DNA of 56,071 nucleotides from an uncultured Chthonomonas sp. Its GTDB lineage: Bacteria > Armatimonadota > Chthonomonadetes > Chthonomonadales > Chthonomonadaceae. The first letter of the stretch is position 1; each line of letters begins with the position of its first letter. The translations under genes were made by a program, and so were the position numbers. The stretch is taken from contig CAIXIX010000070.1 in NCBI GenBank assembly GCA_903919615.1, positions 1 through 56,071 on the forward strand, given 5' to 3'. The notes beneath the pieces were generated by a model. The model searched no databases, was not told where the DNA came from, and saw only the letters and a list, made by a program, of their open reading frames with translations. Shown here piece after piece: positions 1 through 8,793 of this stretch.

Positions 1-741
1 CCCCACGGGATAGTGATGAGCCCATGCATGCGCATAGGCGACAGCCAGCTCTGTTTTGCCCTGGCCGCCCAGCCCATGTACTGCCGTTACCACACCGACC
101 GCGCCGGTCGCCAGCCCCTCGTGCAGGCGGCGCAGTTCGGGTTGCCTGCCAACAAAGTAAGGAGTCACGCGGCGCACGTTGCCCGGCACCTGCTGCACGC
201 TGCGCGCGCGCTGAATGCGCTCCCAAAGGCTGCCGCCAAGCGCGGCGATTCGCTCCTTCACCTCCTGCCGCTGAAGGGCAGCCGCGCCCTCGGGGAACCA
301 GGGCCGGATATCGGTGTAGTTGTGGCGCAGCAGCTCATCCAGCCAGCGGGCGTTATCGGCCTCTTTTGAATCTGGCGCCTCTACAAAGTAGACCGGTGCG
401 ACACTATCCGAACCGATCTGATGCCGCGCCTGTCGCGCACGGTACTCGTCCCACTCCCAGCGGCACGGCTTGCTGGCGAAATAGGCGGGTGAAAGGCAGA
501 CAAGCAGGATCTTCGAACTGCGCAGCGCCGCCTGGATCCGATGCCGCCAGTCGTCCAGATCCTTGATTTCGTCGATATCGAAGAAGATCTGAAGCGGTTC
601 CGTGGAAAACCGGCGATGATCTTCGAGGATGTGATCTCGCAAAGCCGTGACCCAACCGACCGAAGCGCCTTCTGGAATGGGCGCGTTATCCACGCGGGCA
701 TAGGAGATGAAGATTTCGTACTGGGTGTGTTGGGTGGTCAT
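1..741 (-). CDS. TIR-NB-ARC (STAND) protein, N-terminal part, cut by window edge
   Basis: First 247 residues of a protein that continues past the left edge. Residues 8-115 form a TIR domain: FISYAR at 11-16, an acidic FFDIDEI stretch at 53-59, and the catalytic-type glutamate E96 in CRWEW. The sequence then reads FVGRQPELRRL (196-206) and a Walker A, GLGGQGKT (223-230), opening a STAND/NB-ARC ATPase. TIR domains of bacterial immune proteins cleave NAD+ or make signalling nucleotides, and STAND modules are ligand-gated oligomerisation switches. A sensor domain (TPR, WD40 or similar) would be expected in the missing part. The start is the ATG at 741. G+C is clearly higher here (about 63-73% in two lines counted) than in neighbouring genes, which hints at separate ancestry. 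The TIR-STAND assignment is secure; a role in defence is inferred. Confidence 0.85.
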   Translation of the reverse strand, partial: MTTQHTQYEIFISYARVDNAPIPEGASVGWVTALRDHILEDHRRFSTEPLQIFFDIDEIKDLDDWRHRIQAALRSSKILLVCLSPAYFASKPCRWEWDEYRARQARHQIGSDSVAPVYFVEAPDSKEADNARWLDELLRHNYTDIRPWFPEGAAALQRQEVKERIAALGGSLWERIQRARSVQQVPGNVRRVTPYFVGRQPELRRLHEGLATGAVGVVTAVHGLGGQGKTELAVAYAHAWAHHYPVG

Positions 742-1017
742 TGCTCGTTAGTTCGGCAGGAGCGGAAGGGAGTCCTTCGGGGAAGCGGTCACTCCAATGA
801 AGTCGATGAGGCCATTCAGGTTCTTTCGGGACCAACTATTTCTGTATTCTCCGCGTTCATTCTTGCGCGCCAGCGGCACGCAAGGAAGAACGAGGAGGAT
901 AGAATGATTGGTGTGGTGGGTGGGGCGCGTTCGATTCCCAGTGCCCTCGACCCTGAGCTATCCTCTCACGCCCCTTCAGGGCTAAATCCGACGTATGCCG
1001 GACGCCGATTACCGTCC

Positions 1018-1941
1018 CTATTTCTTTCCTGCTGCGGCAATGTCATATCGCATTTTGAGATAGAGAGTGAACTGTACCGGAGGATCCATCACAAGAGGAT
1101 TGATCACCTGATCGAAGAGGCGTGCGTTCAATCCGCTGAAGTAGAACGTGCGGCTTTTGCGAGCGCCCTGTACGATGTACTTCTGATGGTAATAACCACT
1201 GTTAACCTCTTCCGTTTCCAGAGCCGAAAACGAGTCGTACATCTCGCTGGGAGAGTAGGTAGTGTACTTTTCTGCGAGTAACTGAGGGGACGACTTAAGC
1301 GCTACTCCGAAAAGGCGTCCGTGTGCAGCGGCTTTTCGTTTGATGATAGCGGCGGCAGCGTCTATCAAGCGCGAATGAACTGCGGCGATATCGGTCACGA
1401 TGTAGTCCACCTTTATAAGGTCATAAACATCCAAGACTGCTGCCGCGGCAATTAACTTGTCCAGCATCGCTTTGTTCGTATAGTGAACCATGACATTTTT
1501 CTTAAGGTCGAAGCCAACCAGTTTCTCTTTAGCGATATCGCTGGTCACTTCGTAACCGTAGGACTTGCTTAAAGCGACATAATCCACGGATACGTCGTGG
1601 GTTCCGACGCCCAGCGCCTTCAGGCTGGACGAGAACTTCTCAATCGTAGCGTCCATCTTTTGCAGGCACTCTTGAGGGGTGGTTCCCTCCTGGTTTACGC
1701 CGAATGTCGCGACATACTCATCTGCCTGCACATTTATCAAAACACTTGCATCGAGAACAAAGGAGGTTGGGCTTGCAGGCTTTTCGTCTGGTGAAACTAC
1801 CCGTTTCTGCCTTTCGTTCTGTTCCGCAGCGGCTCTCCCGCCTGCCTGGCCCTGGTTGTAGATGCTGCCCCCTCCGACCTGTGCCATGCAGGCTTGCGAT
1901 AGGAACGCTGCCATCACTAAGAATGTTATTCGTCGGATCAT
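1018..1941 (-). CDS. Secreted SIMPL-domain (DUF541) protein
   Basis: About 307 residues. The start is the ATG at 1941, preceded by AGGAG about ten bases upstream, not the longer in-frame extension. The N-terminus is a signal peptide (MIRRITFLVMAAFLSQACMA) with cysteine in a possible lipobox position (SQAC), so it may be a lipoprotein. From about residue 60 to the end the sequence follows the SIMPL/DUF541 pattern: a beta strand with V-x-ADEYVATFGV, a helix with repeated paired residues, SLKALGVGTHDVSVDYVALS, a GFDLKKNVMVHY strand, and a long alanine-rich helix AAAAIIKRKAAAHGRLFGV. SIMPL proteins are periplasmic and often of unknown function; members include BP26/OMP28. It stands alone between the TIR gene and mutS2, with a long empty leader upstream. 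Confidence 0.7.
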   Translation of the reverse strand: MIRRITFLVMAAFLSQACMAQVGGGSIYNQGQAGGRAAAEQNERQKRVVSPDEKPASPTSFVLDASVLINVQADEYVATFGVNQEGTTPQECLQKMDATIEKFSSSLKALGVGTHDVSVDYVALSKSYGYEVTSDIAKEKLVGFDLKKNVMVHYTNKAMLDKLIAAAAVLDVYDLIKVDYIVTDIAAVHSRLIDAAAAIIKRKAAAHGRLFGVALKSSPQLLAEKYTTYSPSEMYDSFSALETEEVNSGYYHQKYIVQGARKSRTFYFSGLNARLFDQVINPLVMDPPVQFTLYLKMRYDIAAAGKK

Positions 1942-2200
1942 GTTTGGTCCTCTCCTGCTATCTATCTTGAGTGTCGATTGATCCCAGTAGGTGTTCGGGG
2001 TGTGGCAGGGCTTTGCTTGCCAGTGAGTTCGCAGCCGCAACGTCGAAACATAACAAGGCGGGTATTAGGCGTTTGGTTTGCACTCCGCGTTACATCGCTC
2101 ATTCTTCACGCGTCCGCAGTGAACCCGGTGTCTTGACGGATTAACAGCCTCCCGAACTTGCCGGGCACACACTCACAGCGAACGCGAAGCCGAAACCAGA

Positions 2201-2278
2201 ACAGGGAAAAGGCAAGAGGGATGAGGGACCAGTGATCACCTACGCGCTCTTCCCTCGTCCATGATGCCTCTTCCCTGT
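2201..2278. repeat. Long imperfect inverted repeat (32-bp arms)
   Basis: Arms at 2201-2232 and 2247-2278 match in inverted orientation at 25 of 32 positions, around a 14-base loop. The left arm is purine-rich (ACAGGGAA, AGGCA, GAGGGA) and the right arm is its pyrimidine-rich partner. It lies about 260 bases upstream of the SIMPL gene and 250 bases downstream of mutS2. It could fold as a hairpin RNA or be a relic of a miniature inverted-repeat element; no flanking target duplication was identified. Confidence 0.6.
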
Positions 2279-2474
2279 GTTTGGCCCTTTATCAAATAGC
2301 CGAGGGGTTTTAGGGCAGGCGGCCTGAGCCTTCCCTAGCGGGATCGCCCCTACCGCCTTGATTCCTTGCTGCGCGGCGGCGGCAGGGAACCCGGGCGGAG
2401 CCCTGCAAAAGTACTATCACGGGGCAAGAGCTTCCTACGAAGCGCAAACCCATCGGCGACAAAAAAAGCACAAA

Positions 2475-2526
2475 CACCAACACCCCAAAAACCCAAAACC
2501 GGGAGTTTCAGAGGCTACGCCTCTGA
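2475..2526 (-). terminator. Probable terminator of mutS2
   Basis: A perfect 8-bp stem TCAGAGGC/GCCTCTGA with a 3-base loop lies at 2508-2526, three bases after the mutS2 stop codon. Downstream on the minus strand the sequence becomes T/G-rich with short T runs (TTTT, TTTTT) but no classical uninterrupted U tract, so efficiency is uncertain. Confidence 0.5.
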
Positions 2527-2529
2527 GCC

Positions 2530-4920
2530 TCAATTCGCTGCAAGCGTCACTATCGTCACGCCATCGCCGCCTTCGCCCTCTTCGCCCAGTCTGCACCCTT
2601 TAACTGCCGGATGGCCGGTCAAGAACTCCCACACGACTCGACGCAGAGCCCCTGTACCCTTGCCATGAACGATCCGCACCTGATGCATCCCAGCAGCATA
2701 GGCATCGTCCATGTACTTATCGAGCATAGACTGCGCCTCTTCAGCACGCAGCGCCCGCAGCATCAGCTCACTAGAAACCTGCATCGCCTTGCGCGTCGCA
2801 ATTTCGCTTGCTCCAGAGGATGGCGCAGGTTTCTTCGTGGCCAAACCGCCTTTTGCGGTATCGGCGGTGGTGTGAGGCCGAAACTGCACTACCGGGAGCG
2901 TCACGCGCATCGCGCCGACCTGCACGGGAGCCACACCATCTTTTGGCGCTTCGAGCAACTGACCATCCATATTTAGTGAGATCACGCGAACGGTATCCCC
3001 TGCCCTGTAGACATGGTTGGGGTCGATGGGGGCGAGCGCGATTGGCTCTGGCTCCGGCTCTTTGAGTGCGGTGAATGTTTCGGTGCGTAGAGTATTTATC
3101 TTCTGGCGAACCGCGGGCGCTTTGCGTGCTCCCTTGTTCAAGCGATCCAGATCGCGCAGGATGTTCTCTGCCTTATCCGAAGCGCGCCGTAAAATGTCGC
3201 GTGCCTCCTCCTGGGCCTGAAGCCTCACCGTCCGCTGCGCTTCCGTAATCTGTTGGACACGCTTCTGGTACTCATCTCGCGCGGCATAAGCATCGTCGCG
3301 GGCTCGCTTCGCCTCGGCCTCTGCCTCTGCCGCGATCTTGCGGCTCTTCTCGATCTGTTGAAGCAGTTCACCGGTCTCCAACTCACGACGAGAGAGGTAG
3401 GAGCGCGCATCGTCGATGATCTCAGCGCGAAGGCCCAATCTCGAGGCGATATAGAACGCGTTGGAGCTTCCAGGCACGCCTACCAGGACCCGATAGGTCG
3501 GTGAGAGAGTCTCTGTATTGAACTCGACCGATGAGTTCTCCACCCCTGCGCGCGAGTAGGCGTACTCTTTTAACTCGCCGTAGTGGGTGGTCGCAACCAC
3601 CCGCGCTCCGATTGAGCTTAGATGATCGAGGAGGCTCTTGGCGAGAGCAGCGCCTTCTGCAGGATCGGTGCCAGATCCAACCTCATCCATCAACACGAGG
3701 GCGTTAGATCCGGAGGTCTCAACAATCCTGACGATGTTTTTGAGGTGAGCGCTGAAGGTAGAGAGGCTCTGCTGAATATCCTGCTCATCGCCGATATCGG
3801 CAAAAACCTGATCGAAGAGTGAGATCGTGCTGTCGGCGCCAGCGGGTATCTGAAGGCCGGCTTGCGTCATCAGCGTCAGCAAGCCAATTGTCTTGAGGGT
3901 AACTGTCTTGCCGCCGGTATTCGGACCCGTGATAAGCAGCGTTGTAAAGCGATCGCCGACCTCAATATCGATGGGGACGACATTCCCTGGAAGCAGTGGA
4001 TGCCGGGCTGAGTAGAGCCTGACGATTCCTTTCCGGTTCAGCCCCGGCTCGATTCCGCCCATCTCCTCGGCGAGTACGGCCTTGGCATGAATGACATCGA
4101 TATGGCCAAGCAGTGTGGTCATCTGCTGCAGTTCGTTGTAGTAAGATCCAACCAGCGCCGAGAGCTCTCGAAGTATCCGCGATACCTCCTGCTCCTCACG
4201 GACGGAGAGCTGTTTCAGCTCGTTCCCAAGTTCAACAGTTTGCGCTGGTTCAATGAATACAGTCGCGCCAGACTGGCTGCTGTCGTGAACAATGCCACCA
4301 AAAGCTCTGGCATGCTCGGCCTTAACCGGGATGCAGTATCTGCCCTCGCGCACAGTTACAACAAAATCCTGAATATGCGTTCCGGAGCGCTCACTTCCAA
4401 GCAGGCCCTGTAAGCGGTCCGTCAGCCGAGCCGATGTGATCTTAATCTGACTCCGAATTTTCCCTAGCTCGGGCGACGCGTTGTCTTTCACTTCGCCACC
4501 ATCGCCGATGCAGTTTTCAATTCTGGATTCGACCGCTTGAAGGACCGGCAGATTGGAGCCCATCTCGGCCAGGAGCGGAACGCTCTCCTTCCGGTTTAGC
4601 AGAAACATACGGATCCTGCGCGCCGCCGAGGCTGTGTACATAATCTCGACAAGTTCGAAACCGGTGAGCTGCGTTTGAATACGCGCACGCTCAAGCGTTT
4701 CTCGGATGTCTCGAATTCCACCGAGTGGTATGCCGCTGTCATTATCTCGAAGAAGGCGCGCCTCACGTGTCTCTTGCAGACGGCGCGTTACCGTCTCCGG
4801 ATAGGGCAGCGGTTCGAGAGCAAGTGCATAGTCACGCCCGATCCCATTGGAGGTGTACGCCACAAGCTTATCAATTACTTTTCTATATTCCAGCACATGC
4901 AGCGTGTGCGCATCGAGCAT
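2530..4920 (-). CDS. mutS2: MutS2 family protein (DNA/ribosome-associated ATPase with Smr domain)
   Basis: 796 residues, normal length for MutS2. It starts at the ATG at 4920, preceded by GGGAG. The order is an N-terminal MutS core and lever region (1-300), a Walker A TGPNTGGKT in the middle, the MutS signature LMDEVGSGTDPAEGAAL about 80 residues later, a long charged coiled coil (about 520-620, rich in Glu/Arg/Ala), and a C-terminal Smr domain with VRIVHGKGTGALRRVV. MutS2 lacks the mismatch-recognition domain of MutS. It has been linked to suppression of homologous recombination and, in Bacillus, to splitting collided ribosomes, with Smr acting as nuclease or RNA-binding module. Nothing is unusual in the key motifs. 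A TATAAT box on the minus strand at 4974-4979 may be its -10, although no good -35 accompanies it. Confidence 0.95.
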   Translation of the reverse strand: MLDAHTLHVLEYRKVIDKLVAYTSNGIGRDYALALEPLPYPETVTRRLQETREARLLRDNDSGIPLGGIRDIRETLERARIQTQLTGFELVEIMYTASAARRIRMFLLNRKESVPLLAEMGSNLPVLQAVESRIENCIGDGGEVKDNASPELGKIRSQIKITSARLTDRLQGLLGSERSGTHIQDFVVTVREGRYCIPVKAEHARAFGGIVHDSSQSGATVFIEPAQTVELGNELKQLSVREEQEVSRILRELSALVGSYYNELQQMTTLLGHIDVIHAKAVLAEEMGGIEPGLNRKGIVRLYSARHPLLPGNVVPIDIEVGDRFTTLLITGPNTGGKTVTLKTIGLLTLMTQAGLQIPAGADSTISLFDQVFADIGDEQDIQQSLSTFSAHLKNIVRIVETSGSNALVLMDEVGSGTDPAEGAALAKSLLDHLSSIGARVVATTHYGELKEYAYSRAGVENSSVEFNTETLSPTYRVLVGVPGSSNAFYIASRLGLRAEIIDDARSYLSRRELETGELLQQIEKSRKIAAEAEAEAKRARDDAYAARDEYQKRVQQITEAQRTVRLQAQEEARDILRRASDKAENILRDLDRLNKGARKAPAVRQKINTLRTETFTALKEPEPEPIALAPIDPNHVYRAGDTVRVISLNMDGQLLEAPKDGVAPVQVGAMRVTLPVVQFRPHTTADTAKGGLATKKPAPSSGASEIATRKAMQVSSELMLRALRAEEAQSMLDKYMDDAYAAGMHQVRIVHGKGTGALRRVVWEFLTGHPAVKGCRLGEEGEGGDGVTIVTLAAN

Positions 4921-5269
4921 AAACCTGATCTCCCGGTTAGCCGCCTTGGGCGAGCAATCGACTCACATCGTTCATTATATCCGACTGTCCTGCAGCCTGC
5001 TCCTGTACCCTTTCGCTTCGGAGGTCGGAATTGCTAAATTAGGGGTGTGATTTGGAACCTGGACACAGCTTCGATGCAATAACTTATGTCGCCCTTTCAG
5101 GGCTCAGCGAAAGCTTCGCACGACTGCTTTCCAGGCCTTGCAGCCTGGGCTAACGAAATGTCGCACCTTCGGCTCGGGTGCGAAGTCACTGATTGTCGGC
5201 TGGGGTTGCGGGTAAACTGAAATCTACGTTTCGGTTTACTGCCTGTGTCGTCGGATAAAGAGGTCAAAA
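4921..5269. other. Divergent intergenic region between mutS2 and the SDR gene
   Basis: About 350 bases with no credible gene. It should hold promoters for both flanking, divergently read genes. The clearest candidate is a minus-strand TATAAT at 4974-4979, some 50 bases before the mutS2 start. The right half is occupied by a REP-like cluster of three hairpins at 5091-5183. Confidence 0.55.
5091..5183. repeat. REP-like intergenic element with three consecutive hairpins
   Basis: Three perfect small palindromes follow one another: GCCCT-ttc-AGGGC (5091-5103), CCAGGC-cttgca-GCCTGG (5131-5148) and TCGCACC-ttcggctcg-GGTGCGA (5161-5183). Serial short GC-rich hairpins of this kind are typical of repetitive extragenic palindromic elements mobilised by RAYT-type transposases. 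A fragment resembling the first hairpin (CCCCTTCAGGG) occurs near 970. Only one complete copy lies in this window, so family membership is inferred from structure. Confidence 0.55.
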
Positions 5270-6277
5270 TTGAAGCTGCTAATACTTGGTGGAACGCTAT
5301 TTCTGGGGCGGCATGTAGCGGAGATTGCGCTTTCTCGTGGACACGAAGTCACGCTTTTCAATCGAGGCAAGCGCAATCCGGAACTATTTCCGGATGCAGA
5401 GCATCTTGTAGGCGATCGAAATGGTGACCTGGGGGCGCTTACTGGCAGATCGTGGGACTGCGTTATCGATACCTGCGGCTATGTCCCACGGATCGTCGCG
5501 CTCTCGGCAGAGCTCCTGAAGGATTCGGCCGATTACTACATGTTCGTCTCCAGTGTGTCGGTATATTCCGAACTGAGCAAAGAGAATGTGGATGAAACCG
5601 GCGCAGTTGGAGTGCTTGATGACCCAACGATTGAGGTGATCGATGGCGAAACCTACGGCCCGCTTAAGGCGCTATGTGAAGAGGCTGCCCTATCGCGATT
5701 TGAGGGCAGGTCGTGTGTCATTCGCCCCGGCCTTATTGTCGGTCCGCACGACCCGACCGATCGCTACACCTACTGGCCCGTGCGAATCCATCGAGGCGGT
5801 GAGGTGTTGGTTCCAGCGGATGGCTCCGTCCCCGTGCAGATCATAGACGTACGAGATCTCGCGCACTGGATGGTGGACTTGGCCGAAACGAAGACGACTG
5901 GGATCTTCAATGCGGTAGGGCCTGCTGAAACGCTCAGCTTCGATGCGATGATTTCAGCATGTGTAGCGGACGGCCAATCGATGCCCGCGCTCGCGCGCGT
6001 TAAAGAGGATTGGCTGGAAGCCAACGAAGTTCAGGCCTGGTCGGATTTGCCGGTGTGGATTCCGGACACTGCGGATGTGCGTGGAGTTTCGAGAATCGAC
6101 GGGAGCCGCGCGATTGGGGCCGGACTAAAATTGCGGCCGGTTTCAGAAACCGCAGCCGACACCTTGTCGTGGGCTTTAAGCCGACCTATCGATTATGTAT
6201 TAAAGGCCGGGCTGCCGTCGGTGCGCGAAGCCGAGCTATTAAAACTCTGGCATGCTGAGGCAGACGCACACCGCTAA
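5270..6277 (+). CDS. NAD-dependent epimerase/dehydratase (extended SDR family)
   Basis: 335 residues, translated from a TTG at 5270 with AAAGAGG six bases upstream. The N-terminal Rossmann motif is GGTLFLGRH (residues about 7-15), a variant of GxxGxxG common in atypical extended SDRs. VSSVSVYS is followed by the Y-x3-K pair in YGPLK, and the mid-part RPGLIVGPHDPTDRY is the usual substrate-domain signature. It most resembles the sugar-nucleotide or isoflavone-reductase-like SDRs often annotated as NAD-dependent epimerases. Substrate cannot be told from the sequence. It converges with the following minus-strand membrane protein; the two stop codons are about six bases apart. Confidence 0.85.
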   Translation: MKLLILGGTLFLGRHVAEIALSRGHEVTLFNRGKRNPELFPDAEHLVGDRNGDLGALTGRSWDCVIDTCGYVPRIVALSAELLKDSADYYMFVSSVSVYSELSKENVDETGAVGVLDDPTIEVIDGETYGPLKALCEEAALSRFEGRSCVIRPGLIVGPHDPTDRYTYWPVRIHRGGEVLVPADGSVPVQIIDVRDLAHWMVDLAETKTTGIFNAVGPAETLSFDAMISACVADGQSMPALARVKEDWLEANEVQAWSDLPVWIPDTADVRGVSRIDGSRAIGAGLKLRPVSETAADTLSWALSRPIDYVLKAGLPSVREAELLKLWHAEADAHR

Positions 6278-6283
6278 CGCCTC

Positions 6284-6925
6284 TCATTGGGGATCCAGAT
6301 CGGGATCGTGCCACTCTTTTTGCTGGAGCACTCGCTGATGCAGCTTTTGTAGCTCTTCCTGGTGAATTGCCGAATCTGCGGGTGACTCCACATCCTCTTC
6401 GCGCTCCATCTCAACGATATTGCGCGCAAAGATAACACCCGCCAGTGCTGCTACTCCTGTAACAAGCATGATAATTGCCTGCCAGGACCTGTATGCGATA
6501 TAGGTGTTGAACCCAGCGCCGAGAAAGTAGAGAGACGCACCGGCAAAGTAGCATCGTCGTGCCCACACCGTCCCGGGGCGAAGCGTTTCGGCCAATGCTG
6601 CAAGCATGCTTAGGGCCGAAATCATACCCAACGCTATTATACGCAGGTAGTGATAGGTTCCAGCACGAAGCTCTACGGGCATACCCAGCGTGTAGATGAT
6701 ATCCCGGGCGGCAAGAAACCCTACGCCATAGCAAAGGGTAGTAATTACGGAGTGGCGAAGTTGTGGATGTAAGAGGGAGCCGACGAGTGCGAACAGCAGG
6801 ATCAGCAGTGTCGTCTCATGCCGTCCTGACCAGTTGGTTAGCCACGCACTGTAATGTACGCATGCAAATGCTGCAAGCGGTGGTAGGATTTTGAATAGGA
6901 TGCCGGCATTTCGGCTTGATAGCAT
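6284..6925 (-). CDS. Polytopic membrane protein of unknown family
   Basis: 213 residues with about six hydrophobic segments (for example LLILLFALVGSLL, GMISALSMLAALA, YFAGASLYFLGAG, IIMLVTGVAALAGVIFA) and an acidic, glutamine-rich cytoplasmic-looking tail of about 45 residues. I do not recognise the family. The start ATG is at 6925. It has its own strong promoter upstream and is read divergently from zwf, so it is probably a single-gene unit. Confidence 0.65.
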   Translation of the reverse strand: MLSSRNAGILFKILPPLAAFACVHYSAWLTNWSGRHETTLLILLFALVGSLLHPQLRHSVITTLCYGVGFLAARDIIYTLGMPVELRAGTYHYLRIIALGMISALSMLAALAETLRPGTVWARRCYFAGASLYFLGAGFNTYIAYRSWQAIIMLVTGVAALAGVIFARNIVEMEREEDVESPADSAIHQEELQKLHQRVLQQKEWHDPDLDPQ

Positions 6926-6982
6926 GGTTCCCAGATACTCAGGACAAACCGATTTGGGTTGCGATAACCAGCGAGTGTTGCC

Positions 6983-7011
6983 AGTATACCAGTGCCAACA
7001 TGCCCTGTCAA
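6983..7011 (-). promoter_or_regulatory. Sigma-70 promoter of the 6284-6925 membrane protein
   Basis: On the minus strand TTGACA (7006-7011) is followed after exactly 17 bases by TATACT (6983-6988), with TGG directly before the -10 box, giving an extended -10. Transcription would start near 6976, about 50 bases before the ATG. This is a near-perfect housekeeping promoter. Confidence 0.7.
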
Positions 7012-7116
7012 TGTAGCAAATGCGTGCGTTACGGTAGAATAGTGGTTACGAACCGGATGCTATGTACGCATCAGGTTGGGCCAATAAAAGCGGAATACTC
7101 ACGAAAGCGAAACCAG

Positions 7117-8793
7117 ATGTCTCAAAGTCAATCCGATGCGCATGATTCTCCGCAGCAGCTAACCGCTACACCCGAATTTCGGTCCGCATCGCCTTCGGGT
7201 TTATTGCGCCCGACAGATGGTGTAAGTTTTGTAATCTTTGGCGCATCTGGAGATCTAACGAAGCGTAAGCTCATCCCAGCTCTGTACAATCTTGCCTGCA
7301 ACAATCTGCTTCCGGAAGACTTCTCCGTCTTCGGTTATGCCGTTACTCCGATGACGGACGAATCGTTCCGCGACGCGATGAAAACCGCCGTCCAGGAGAG
7401 CAAAGAGGCCAATCCGTTCGATGCTCGTATATGGGATAGTTTTGTTAAGGGGCTTCACTATATTACAGCGGATTTCGTTGCTCCGGACGGTTACAAGACG
7501 CTTGCTGCAAGGTTAGATGAGATTGAAAAACAGCGAGGTCGTGCGGGCAACAGGCTCTTCTACTTAGCCACTCCGCCCAGCTTTATGGCGGATATCGTAG
7601 CCAGGCTTGGAGCGCATAAACTTACCACAGAGTCTTATAAGCCCGGAGATGGCTGGTCCCGGGTCGTCCTCGAAAAGCCGTTTGGTCGCGATTTGAAGTC
7701 GGCAATCGATCTGAATGCCTCTATCCATCGCACTTTAAAAGAAGAACAGATCTACCGGATCGATCACTATCTTGGCAAAGAGACGGTACAGAATATCCTC
7801 GCCTTTCGATTCGCCAATTCAATTATTGAGCCCATCTGGAACCGCCGGTACATTGACCAGGTGCAGATTACTGCAGCTGAGACACTCGGCGTTGAACACC
7901 GTGGAGGTTATTACGAGCAGGCAGGCTGCCTTCGGGACATGTTCCAGAATCACCTGCTTCAGCTTCTTGCCACCGTCGCGATGGAAGCGCCTGTACGCTA
8001 CGGCGGCACCAGCGTGCGAGACAGAAAGGCCGATGTGCTCCACGCGATCGTACCGATCAATCCGGAGAATCTGGCCGAAACTGCGGTCCGTGGCCAGTAC
8101 GGTCCCGGCATGGTGGACGACCAAAGTGTTATCGGTTATCGCCAGGAAGATAGCGTAAGACCCGATTCCAACACGGAGACATTCGCGGCGCTGAGGCTCT
8201 ACGTGGACAACTGGCGCTGGGCAGATGTCCCGTTCTACCTGAGGTCCGGCAAGCGCCTGCCCTCGAAGACCACAGAGATAATGATTCAGTTCAAGCGTGT
8301 TCCCCATCTGTTTTTCCATCTTGGCCCGGATGATCAAATGGAGCCGAACATTCTTACCATCCGCATTCAGCCAGACGAGGGTATTGCGCTGCGATTTGGC
8401 GCCAAGGCTCCGGGGCCGGAGGTGCACCTCCGGCAGGTGCAGATGAACTTCTCGTATACAGATTCTTTCAGGGTCGATCCCGCCACTGCCTACGAGACAC
8501 TGTTGCTCGATGCCATGGATGGTGACCCTACGCTATTCAATCGTGCCGATCAAGTGGAGACTGCGTGGACCGTTATTGAACCTCTGATTGATATCTGGAG
8601 CGCAACCGGGCCGTTTACTCCCTTCCCGAACTATAGCGCTGGCACCTGGGGACCCGCCGCTTCGGATGCTTTGCTAGCTCGCGATGGAAGAGCATGGCGC
8701 AACACGCCAACTTCTTCGCCGGGATCCACGGTACATCTGGAACATAACGCACACGTTGATGCACAGTCCGCACCTGGTGGCACAACACGTTGA
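7117..8793 (+). CDS. zwf: Glucose-6-phosphate 1-dehydrogenase
   Basis: 558 residues from the ATG at 7117. An open frame extends further upstream, but that part is cysteine-rich and unlike the family, and it would run back over the divergent promoter. Oxidises glucose 6-phosphate to 6-phosphogluconolactone with NADP+ (or NAD+), the entry to the oxidative pentose phosphate pathway. The cofactor motif GASGDLTKRK lies at 42-51 and the active-site signature RIDHYLGKE at 214-222. The mid-region QITAAETLGVEHRGGYYEQAG and C-terminal WRWADVPFYLRSGKRLP are also canonical. It carries an N-terminal extension of about 35 residues. It overlaps the next gene by the TTGA stop/start arrangement, so the three genes are probably cotranscribed. 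Confidence 0.96.
   Translation: MSQSQSDAHDSPQQLTATPEFRSASPSGLLRPTDGVSFVIFGASGDLTKRKLIPALYNLACNNLLPEDFSVFGYAVTPMTDESFRDAMKTAVQESKEANPFDARIWDSFVKGLHYITADFVAPDGYKTLAARLDEIEKQRGRAGNRLFYLATPPSFMADIVARLGAHKLTTESYKPGDGWSRVVLEKPFGRDLKSAIDLNASIHRTLKEEQIYRIDHYLGKETVQNILAFRFANSIIEPIWNRRYIDQVQITAAETLGVEHRGGYYEQAGCLRDMFQNHLLQLLATVAMEAPVRYGGTSVRDRKADVLHAIVPINPENLAETAVRGQYGPGMVDDQSVIGYRQEDSVRPDSNTETFAALRLYVDNWRWADVPFYLRSGKRLPSKTTEIMIQFKRVPHLFFHLGPDDQMEPNILTIRIQPDEGIALRFGAKAPGPEVHLRQVQMNFSYTDSFRVDPATAYETLLLDAMDGDPTLFNRADQVETAWTVIEPLIDIWSATGPFTPFPNYSAGTWGPAASDALLARDGRAWRNTPTSSPGSTVHLEHNAHVDAQSAPGGTTR

Larger units (their letters stand above)
1942..2529. other. Intergenic region without a convincing gene
   Basis: Roughly 590 bases between the SIMPL gene and mutS2, both on the minus strand. 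I see no credible coding frame; the short plus-strand frames at its right end are proline/lysine-rich and run into mutS2 antisense. It holds a long imperfect inverted repeat (2201-2278) and a compact hairpin just beyond the mutS2 stop (2508-2526). Bases 2460-2500 are A/C-rich and purine-poor on the plus strand. Confidence 0.6.

Noticed and set aside
945-970. TTCGATTCC tRNA-like T-loop
   Set aside because: The flanking bases do not form a T stem and no acceptor, D or anticodon arm can be drawn upstream.
541-1281. 246-residue plus-strand open frame
   Set aside because: It runs antisense through both the TIR gene start and the SIMPL gene, has no Shine-Dalgarno and no family resemblance.
2358-2668. 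Two short plus-strand frames at the 3' side of mutS2
   Set aside because: They are Lys/Pro/His-rich, overlap mutS2 antisense and have no start signals.
6916-7116. Upstream extension of zwf
   Set aside because: It would add 67 non-family residues and overlap the divergent promoter at 6983-7011.
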